From positions 32,562,111 through 32,626,110 of the forward strand of contig CM060081.1 in the NCBI GenBank assembly GCA_030533445.1: 64,000 nt of DNA. Direction: 5' to 3'. The position numbers were made by a program, and so were the translations under genes. Below are positions 57,341 through 64,000 of the stretch, one piece after another. A model generated the notes under the pieces. It was not told the DNA's origin, ran no database searches, and saw only the letters and a list, made by a program, of their open reading frames with translations. The stretch comes from Cyprinodon diabolis (lineage: Eukaryota > Chordata > Actinopteri > Cyprinodontiformes > Cyprinodontidae). Numbering within the stretch: position 1 is the stretch's first letter; the number at the start of each line of letters is the position of its first letter.

Positions 57341-59451
57341 TAAAGGAATAGTAAAAACATTTGTTGATGAGATTAACATCACTGGAAGAAAAATGTGTAC
57401 ATGCAAATGAAGCATGAAGTATTTGTTAAAAGAGTAAACTTCTCTTTAAGATCATTCCAAATACTGAATGTTGTACATTTTTTACCTACTCTAATTTCAT
57501 CTATTCTGTTACTTGTTTTTGTATTCCTGGTACTAAAGGCGAGCAAAGGGAGGGAAGCCAACAACAGGTTCCCATTGAATATGCTAAAGTTTATAAATAA
57601 CTTACTACACTATAAAAGAACACTGAAGGTTATTAGCACGCCCCAGATGTTATTTTTGATGGTAGAGAAGTATTCTCGTAGTACAGTTACACACATGGTA
57701 TAAGGGATACATGATTTATTTGTATAATCTGTACTTAGTTTCCATATTTATTCATTTTATAACCTCTTACAATTACTCTCTGTTTACTTAAACCATTTAT
57801 AGTCTATGCATACGTAGTCTCTGTACTGTCTAGAATAGACTAAGTCTATTCTATCGTGTTCATTTTTTTTAAATTTTCCACTTTTTAAGGTGAGATTTCA
57901 AGTTTGAAATCAATATTTTATTTAGGATGAGAAATCCAAAGAATAAAAGGCAATGTCTTTGGTTAAAAAAAAAAGTAAGTGATTTAAGGGGACTTAACTA
58001 TAGCCTGTTTCAATGTTAGATGTGAACAATTAATGATTCTTACTTACTAACCTCTCTACTTTACTTAGAATTATAAAAATGGATTTGTGACTGCTAGTTT
58101 TGCTTTATCTAAAATGTATTATCTAATCTGAAATGAATCCATGTAAAGCTTGATGAAATCTGAGAAATTATGCATATAAATTATGATATTTTGTGCTATT
58201 TTGTGTCACCTGTTAATTAACTGTTAATGTGGAACTGCTGAGTCTGAGGGAATGGGTTGAACATACAGGGCTGTGTGGCTTGATAACCAGGTCTCTCTAC
58301 AGCAAACACCCCCCACTCATCCCTAAACTGTTGGTAATAGGACCTAGGACCAGATTCTTTCAGGGTGTTTTTATTTCATAATAATCATATCTCCAATGCA
58401 GTAGGCTTTAATACACGCATAAGTTGTAAAATCATAATAATCATAATTGCTTGATTAAGCTGTGATAACTTTTGAAATTGATGATAAAAATCATAACTGA
58501 TTGATACAATTCTAATTATTTGAAATATGTTATTTCCAATTCAATTCCATTATACTTTATTAATCCCTGAATGGAAATTCAGTATTTTACTCCTAAATAA
58601 ACTGTTTATAAGGCTTATGTTTTTCTTGAGCTTGGTTTTATGATTTATCTGTTAGAGACAAAATGTTTTATATTTTATGCCAACAGTTGTAAAATTGTTT
58701 TGATTAATCTGTACTACAATTTTTGCAGTTTATTTTAATTTTACCTTATGGATTTCTGTACTGTTTTTCCCTTTATTTATCATTCATGAAGCCTAAATTG
58801 TTTAGTTTCACTCTATTAACCTCTTGGACGCTAGGCCTGTTTTCGAGAAATATATTTGAAAATAACATGCCCAAAATGAATTGAATATATCTCAAGAACT
58901 ACAGAGTTTATTTTAATTGTTTTGGTATCAAAATAAAGGCAAGACCCCAGAAAATGTTACAGGTCTAAAAACCATCTTGCCTGTTACTAGGGACCCAAAT
59001 TTGGGTCCTTATGTTATGAAGGGGATGAACATTGGTCTGGAAATAAAGCTGATTAATCCTCTTTTGCTGGTAAGATATTTAATAATAGGAATTAAATTTT
59101 ATCAAGCGTAGTTATATTCTAGTAAGCGAGAGGTTCGGCTATGCTTTTCCACTATACATGCGCTAGTATTGCTATGGTAACAAGATGCCTTTCCCTTTCA
59201 AAGTAAATCGTCCAACGCACCATAGCAACCACTGACAGGTGAACTGCTGTGAAATTTGTGCACATTAGATGCCAGTTTGGAGCCACCTCATTTCTTTATG
59301 TTTTTCATCTCAGCTGTTAAAGGAAATGCCAAGAACTAAAGATGAAAAACTTGAGGGTTTCACCGTTAAAGCCCTCAACAAGAACTCCGTGGGTGAAGGC
59401 CCTCCAACCGCAGAGCTGTTTCAACAACGGCCGATCAAACACACCACCTTC
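57273..59451 (+). repeat. Segmental duplication, copy B
   Basis: Direct duplicate of 52503-55400. Long blocks match with few substitutions, for example the TAGAATAGACTAAGTCTATT palindrome. It carries a 205-bp insertion (58820-59024) absent from copy A. It ends abruptly inside the PACRG-like coding sequence. Confidence 0.85.
58820..59024. mobile_element. 205-bp insertion in duplicate B, possible TTAA-site MITE
   Basis: It is absent from the equivalent place in copy A, where CTATTAA runs straight into ATGAACATTGG. The block begins CCTCTTGGACGC right after TTAA and ends GAAGGGG. The TTAA on its left hints at a piggyBac-type MITE, but no TTAA is seen at the right end, so loss from copy A is the alternative. 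Confidence 0.4.
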
Positions 59452-59550
59452 GAGAGGGACCTCGCTGCAGCCTGCAGAATGGGGCGGGACAGACCTTTCC
59501 GTCTGTCTCATACCTTATATGGAAATGGGACTATTGCATTCCGGAAATAA
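59326..59550 (+). pseudogene. Truncated duplicate of the PACRG homologue
   Basis: Begins MPRTKDEKLEGFTVKALNKN like the intact copy, with one Lys fewer, but similarity stops at 59451 after about 42 codons (..TTF). A 33-codon unrelated tail then runs to a stop at 59548. The protein therefore lacks nearly all of the PACRG fold. Promoter motifs, leader exon and the short intron are retained upstream, so transcription is possible, but the product is very unlikely to be functional. Base changes (Gly to Glu, Glu to Lys, Pro to His) suggest relaxed constraint. Confidence 0.85.
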
Positions 59551-59846
59551 AGGGGGCGCTATTTTTATAATCACTAATATAAATACCTTAAAGACGCGGG
59601 TTTAAGAGGAAAAGAATAAGAGAAATAAGTTTGAGAGTTTTTTTTATTTTTTTTATTTTATTTTATTTTATTTTTTTATTTATGAATGTAAATATAAACA
59701 TAGAAGGCATACAATAAATTCACATTTGTGATTTTTTTTTTTACATAGATTGAGCATGTTCAACATAAAAAAAGTATGAAACTAATCCAACAGGATTGTA
59801 AACTAAAATAAGATGGAAATAAAAACATAAATTTCACAGGGCCATT

Positions 59847-60203
59847 TCAAATTAAATTAAATGCTTCGAGTAAAGAAAATAATTTAAGGGCTTTCTTTTC
59901 TTCAACAAGTCTAAGAGATTTACTGAAAAGATTCAGCTCATTTCTCCAATGAGTCATACAAGGTTTGGTCTTAAAGTATCTGCACTTGGGAATGAAGAAT
60001 TTTCCAAATAACAAAAGAGTGTTGAGTATGAAGTCTACATTCTTATTTTCAACAAAAACACCAAAAAAGATAGACTTCACAGACAAAGGCAATATAATTT
60101 CTTTGGATAGTAGCCAGCTTTGCATCTCTTTCCAAAAAAGCTGCACAGCATTACAAGAAAAAAAGACATGTTCTAAAGTTTCCACATTCTCTTCACAAAA
60201 AAA
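59847..60203 (-). pseudogene. Out-of-frame C-terminus of LINE ORF2 (CCHC knuckle)
   Basis: This minus-strand frame continues ORF2 after the homopolymer: FFCEENVETLEHVFFSC and about 105 more residues to TGA at 59847. Together with the last Cys of the upstream frame it forms CX2CX8HX4C, the zinc-knuckle spacing typical of the ORF2 C-terminus in L1-group elements. A single-base length change in the run explains the split. Confidence 0.8.
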
Positions 60204-63200
60204 CGCAGTTATTCCGATCAATATTAAATCTTAATCTCAGATATTCGTTCACTGGGTAGATTTCATTCAAAATTTTGAAGTTGACCTCTTTCACTTTAGG
60301 TGGGAGAGGAAATGTAACATAGTTTTTTCTTATTTTCTTAATTTTTTCTATTTCAAACTCCTTCAGTATGTACATTCTTTTAACTGGGTTAGGATAATAT
60401 TCTTTTATTAAAGCATTCCTAATAACCTTGTTAGTGCATTTGAAATCACAGAAGTTTGATCCATCAATGTAAAGCTGTCTCAGTTCAGGGGAGACTGCAG
60501 AGTATCGAGTATCTTCTCTAACCATTGATATCACAGAAATTGGTATGGCTTTTAAAACTCTCTTGTAATATTTAGCATTACAGTGAAGTTGGAATTTCTC
60601 ACAGAAATCCTCATGTTGTAACAAGTTTCCAGAGTCATCCATAAAATGTGCAACAGCCCATACACCTTTGGATCTCCATTCCTCTAAATAAACAGATTTT
60701 CTATTGAGCAATATGTACCTATTATTCCAAACTGGTGTATTGTGTGGTGTGAAGTTATGACAAAAAAGTAACTTCCAATAGAGGAGGACTTGCTGATGGA
60801 AGGCAGACAGTTTGATAGGTAATGATCTACATTCAAAGTCACATCGCAAAAGAAAGTCTACACCACCCATTTTTTTAAAAATCATATTGGGGACAATGAA
60901 CCAAAAAGAATCTCTATCTGCAAGGTAAGATTTTAACCACTTCAGTTTCAAAACGCCGTTCATAATATCAAAATCAATCGCATTCAACCCACCATCTTCA
61001 TAACTTTTTATCATATCTATCTTTCTTATATATTGACATCTGTTCCTCCATATGAACTTGAAATTAACAGTATTTATCTTTTTGATTGTCCTAGCTGAAA
61101 TGGGTAGGGAAAAGGCAGGGTAAATTAGTCTAGACAGACTATCCATTTTTGATAATAGAACTCTCCCAAATATTGAGATATCTCTCTGGAGCCATCTATT
61201 TAAGATAGATTTACACTTGTCCACATTGTTGCAAACATTCATATTTTCAATTGCATTTTTATCTTTAGAGATAATAATCCCCAAATATTTTACTTCTTTT
61301 TTTACCTTTATGTTATATAGGGAATGTAGATGATAATCATGTAATGTCAAGATTTCACATTTATTCAAATTTATCTGCAGACCAGAAGCTTTTGAGAATT
61401 GATTAATATAATGTAATGCTAAGGGAATTTGATCTTCATTTTTTAGGAATAAAGTTGTGTCATCTGCTAGCTGACTTATTATAATTTGTCTGTCCATAAC
61501 TTTCAACCCTTCAATGTTGCTGGTTTTGATTAGGATAGATAAAATTTCAGCAACCATTATAAACAATAATGGTGATGTGCTGCAGCCCTGACGAATTCCC
61601 CTCCTAATCTCAAATCTAGAGCAGGTGCCATGACCTAAAGCTACTGAGCTATTAATCCCATTATATAACATTCCAATTATATCTATAAATTTTCTTCCAA
61701 AGCCAAAATGATCTAAAGTTTTTAAAAGGAAAGGGTGTTCAACAGAATCAAATGCTTTATAAAAATCAAGAAATAAAATAAACCCATATTCTTGAACCAT
61801 GTCACTATAATCAAGCAGATCTAATACAAGTCTAATATTATTATGAATTGACCTTCCTTTCAGAAAGCCAGATTGTGTCTCGCTAATTATAGAAGAGATG
61901 CCTTCTTTCAGTCTAGCAGCGATCGCTCCTGAAAGAATCTTATAATCTGTATTAAGTAGAGTTATTGGTCTAAGGTTATCCAGTATCCTTTTGTCTTTCC
62001 CAGGTTTAGGAATCAATGTAATTAATCCCTGTTTCATGGTTGACATTAAATCCTTTTCTTCTATACATTCCATTAAAGCTTTAAATAGCAAACCTCTTAC
62101 TTCTTTCCAGAAAAATTGATAAAAATTTGTAGTAAGCCCATCTGTGCCTGGGGATTTGTTTAGGGCCATTTTAGAGATAACCAAGTCAAATTCTTCAATT
62201 GTAAAATCAGACTCGCATAAATCTTTAAAGGAGTCTTCAATACAAGGTATATAATTTTCAATCTTATCAATCAGGATGTTGGCATCAACAGCAGAATAAT
62301 TAGAAGAATACAATTTAGAGTAGAATGAAAAGACTTCTTTTTCCAAGCTTCTAACATCTTTGTTTTCCATTCCATCAATTATTAAACTTGTGATTGAGTT
62401 TTTCTGTTGTCTGTTTTTTTCCAAATTGCTAAAATATGAGGAATTTTTTTCACCCGCTTCAATCCATTTAGCTCTTGATCTTACGAAGGCTCCCTGAGCC
62501 TTCCCAAGATAAACATTGTCTAGTTTAGTCTGTAACTCCATTATTTTATTCTTCTCTTGAGAGTTTGGTTCTGCTTTACTACAGCACATATTTATTTCTC
62601 GAAGTAGGTTACTTTCATATTCCTTACTTTTTCTGCCAAGTTCTTTACTAAATTTAATAGTGAACTGTCTTATCTTGTATTTAGTAAATTCCCATCTGCT
62701 CATATTGTTCCTGAATGTTTCATTATTTTCATTTTCTTTAATCAAATCTCTAATCTTCTCACAAAAATCTTCATTTTGTAGCAGACTGGCATTAAATTTC
62801 CAATATCCTTTATTTCTAATTTCCCTGTTTGTGGGTCCTAAAACTAAATCTATGAAAGAATGGTCCGATAGGGGTGCTTTGGAGATTCTAGTGTGTAAGG
62901 TAATATTTAAGATGTCATCACTCACCACCCAATAATCAATTCTGGATTTGTTGCTCCCGTTGGGCTTAAACCATGAATAGTTTTCAGCATCTGGGTTGAG
63001 ACATCTCCATACATCCATTAAATTATTTGTCAAAAAACTTTCAACAATGTCATTATATTGTGGTTTACTTAATCTTGGAGGCATCCTATCCACCCATTCA
63101 TTCGGGGCCATGTTCCAATCTCCTCCAACTAAAACATGATTTGTGGGGTACAACATTTTAAGTTCTGATATCACATTTGCTATTTTTTCCAACAGTTTTT

Positions 63201-63561
63201 TATTTTGTCCCTCATTATTATACCCATAAATATTGGTTATAATAAGAAACAAACTTTCAAATTTCAGTACCACAGTCAGCCAGTGACCTTCACCATCAGC
63301 TCTATGAGTTATGATTTCACCAGGGCATTTGTTAAAACATATTGCTACGCCTCCCGATCGGTTAGAGCCATGACTAAATAAAATTTTATCTCCCCATTGA
63401 TTAGACCAAAAGGCTTCATCCACCACAACAGAATGAGTCTCTTGCAGAAATAGACACTGAGATCTTTGCCCTTTACAAAATAAAAAGAGTGCTTTCCTTT
63501 TCACAATATTTTTCAGGCCCCGAACATTCAATGAACCAAAAGAAATGTCAACATTTTCCAT
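60193..63561 (-). CDS. LINE ORF2: AP endonuclease and reverse transcriptase (L1/Tx1-like)
   Basis: About 1122 residues of a non-LTR retrotransposon polyprotein. The AP-endonuclease domain (residues ~1-240) shows SLNVRGL, LFLQETH, GGDWNMAP, SRIDYWVVSD and LSDHSF in order. The reverse transcriptase (~450-760) shows NKSPGTDGL, LIPKPGKD, LRPITLLNTDYKI, ETQSGFLKGRS, FLDFYKAFDSVEH, GIRQGCSTSP and the catalytic LADDTTLFL. The first ATG is at 63561; earlier codons of the open frame have no ATG. The frame stops at 60193 just after NNCVFL, where a 7-nt homopolymer (60197-60203) shifts frame away from the Cys-rich C-terminus. Domain order and the ORF1 upstream indicate the L1/Tx1 group. It acts by target-primed reverse transcription. 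Confidence 0.92.
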   Translation of the reverse strand: MENVDISFGSLNVRGLKNIVKRKALFLFCKGQRSQCLFLQETHSVVVDEAFWSNQWGDKILFSHGSNRSGGVAICFNKCPGEIITHRADGEGHWLTVVLKFESLFLIITNIYGYNNEGQNKKLLEKIANVISELKMLYPTNHVLVGGDWNMAPNEWVDRMPPRLSKPQYNDIVESFLTNNLMDVWRCLNPDAENYSWFKPNGSNKSRIDYWVVSDDILNITLHTRISKAPLSDHSFIDLVLGPTNREIRNKGYWKFNASLLQNEDFCEKIRDLIKENENNETFRNNMSRWEFTKYKIRQFTIKFSKELGRKSKEYESNLLREINMCCSKAEPNSQEKNKIMELQTKLDNVYLGKAQGAFVRSRAKWIEAGEKNSSYFSNLEKNRQQKNSITSLIIDGMENKDVRSLEKEVFSFYSKLYSSNYSAVDANILIDKIENYIPCIEDSFKDLCESDFTIEEFDLVISKMALNKSPGTDGLTTNFYQFFWKEVRGLLFKALMECIEEKDLMSTMKQGLITLIPKPGKDKRILDNLRPITLLNTDYKILSGAIAARLKEGISSIISETQSGFLKGRSIHNNIRLVLDLLDYSDMVQEYGFILFLDFYKAFDSVEHPFLLKTLDHFGFGRKFIDIIGMLYNGINSSVALGHGTCSRFEIRRGIRQGCSTSPLLFIMVAEILSILIKTSNIEGLKVMDRQIIISQLADDTTLFLKNEDQIPLALHYINQFSKASGLQINLNKCEILTLHDYHLHSLYNIKVKKEVKYLGIIISKDKNAIENMNVCNNVDKCKSILNRWLQRDISIFGRVLLSKMDSLSRLIYPAFSLPISARTIKKINTVNFKFIWRNRCQYIRKIDMIKSYEDGGLNAIDFDIMNGVLKLKWLKSYLADRDSFWFIVPNMIFKKMGGVDFLLRCDFECRSLPIKLSAFHQQVLLYWKLLFCHNFTPHNTPVWNNRYILLNRKSVYLEEWRSKGVWAVAHFMDDSGNLLQHEDFCEKFQLHCNAKYYKRVLKAIPISVISMVREDTRYSAVSPELRQLYIDGSNFCDFKCTNKVIRNALIKEYYPNPVKRMYILKEFEIEKIKKIRKNYVTFPLPPKVKEVNFKILNEIYPVNEYLRLRFNIDRNNCVFL

Positions 63562-63717
63562 GAACACTAAACAAAAACACACAACAAATGCAAGCCGAAC
63601 GTAAATGTACCCAAGTTAACTCTGCTCACTTATAAAGTGATTGAAAGCTAAGCCTTAATAGGGTTATAATGTCCCTTTACAAAGGTTTCCACTGCATCAC
63701 AGTCATGTTTAACTCCA

Positions 63718-64000
63718 TCACCTTTCATTTCCAATCCGACGCCCTTCAATGTATCCATGTGGACCTCGAAAGAAAGCCAGTTTTCCAGCACGCCTCGCTT
63801 GTTCAATTTGTGGCCACATGCGTCTTCTCTCCTCCCAGTCCTCCCGTGGCAGCATCTCCGCAAACCGAATGCCTTTATCCTTGCAGACTTGTGAGCTCTT
63901 GGTCCGGCGCCAGATTTCTTCTTTCATCCATCTCTTAGCAAACAAAATGATGACATGCCTGGTCTTGTTATCCATCTTTCTCCCCATCCTATGAACAATG
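63718..64000 (-). CDS. LINE ORF1 C-terminal part (L1 ORF1p-like), cut by window edge
   Basis: The open frame enters from the right edge (..HRMGRKMDNKTRHVIILFAKR) and ends GYIEGRRIGNER before a stop. RHVIILFAKRWMKEEIW and GIRFAEMLPREDWEERRRMW match the pattern of the RRM/C-terminal domain of L1-type ORF1 proteins, which bind RNA as trimers. It lies upstream of ORF2 with a gap of about 156 nt. The real start is outside the window. Confidence 0.75.
   Translation of the reverse strand, partial: IVHRMGRKMDNKTRHVIILFAKRWMKEEIWRRTKSSQVCKDKGIRFAEMLPREDWEERRRMWPQIEQARRAGKLAFFRGPHGYIEGRRIGNER

Larger units (their letters stand above)
59638..64000 (-). mobile_element. L1/Tx1-like LINE, 3' part
   Basis: ORF1 end, ORF2, a short 3'UTR (59690-59846) and an A-rich tail built of AAAAT-type units (about 59638-59686, read on the minus strand). 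The 5' end is beyond 64000, so the target-site duplication cannot be checked. Its tail lies about 185 bp from the breakpoint of the truncated PACRG-like copy. Confidence 0.85.

Overview
The window is vertebrate nuclear DNA, almost certainly from a teleost fish. Genes are split by GT/AG introns, and coding exons are short islands in AT-rich, repeat-laden sequence. The interspersed elements (Tc1-like, hAT-like, pogo/Tigger-like, an L1/Tx1-like LINE, a tRNA-derived SINE, tetranucleotide arrays) are those typical of ray-finned fish. The encoded proteins are close to vertebrate orthologues. I cannot name the species.

Left third (1-31.1 kb, minus strand): the 5' part of cytoplasmic isoleucyl-tRNA synthetase (iars1). 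Twelve coding exons give a continuous frame for residues 1-434, from the ATG at 30456 to the exon at 3661-3759; the rest lies beyond the left edge. Inside the intron between exons 10 and 11, on the same strand, sits a complete intronless intermediate-filament gene (10274-11410). Other iars1 introns hold an intact Tc1-like transposon (19360-20607), a long AT microsatellite, a 931-bp foldback element with arms of about 400 bp (23588-24518), a pogo/Tigger relic (27917-28870) and a hAT-like element with a 5-bp target duplication (8000-9089).

Middle (31-39 kb, minus strand): rpl29, three coding exons plus a 5' TOP-type leader exon, encoding the short 64-residue form. iars1 lies downstream of it in the same orientation.

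39-52 kb is a gene-poor stretch. It holds tetranucleotide arrays, a solo LTR with a perfect 5-bp target duplication (42574-43279), a non-autonomous hAT element (43589-44235) and unique AT-rich DNA.

Right part (52-64 kb): an intronless-CDS homologue of the ciliary protein PACRG (55272-55943, plus strand), preceded by a short non-coding exon and two RFX X-box-like motifs. Its upstream flank and first ~43 codons are duplicated in direct orientation at 57273-59451, which leaves a truncated pseudogene copy. Next to that copy is the 3' end of an L1/Tx1-like LINE on the minus strand: ORF2 of about 1120 residues plus a frameshifted C-terminus, and the end of ORF1 running off the right edge.

The most interesting observations are two single-exon coding genes of normally multi-exon families (intermediate filament, PACRG), the duplicated ciliary promoter, and several structurally clean transposable elements. 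No operon-like or defence system is present.
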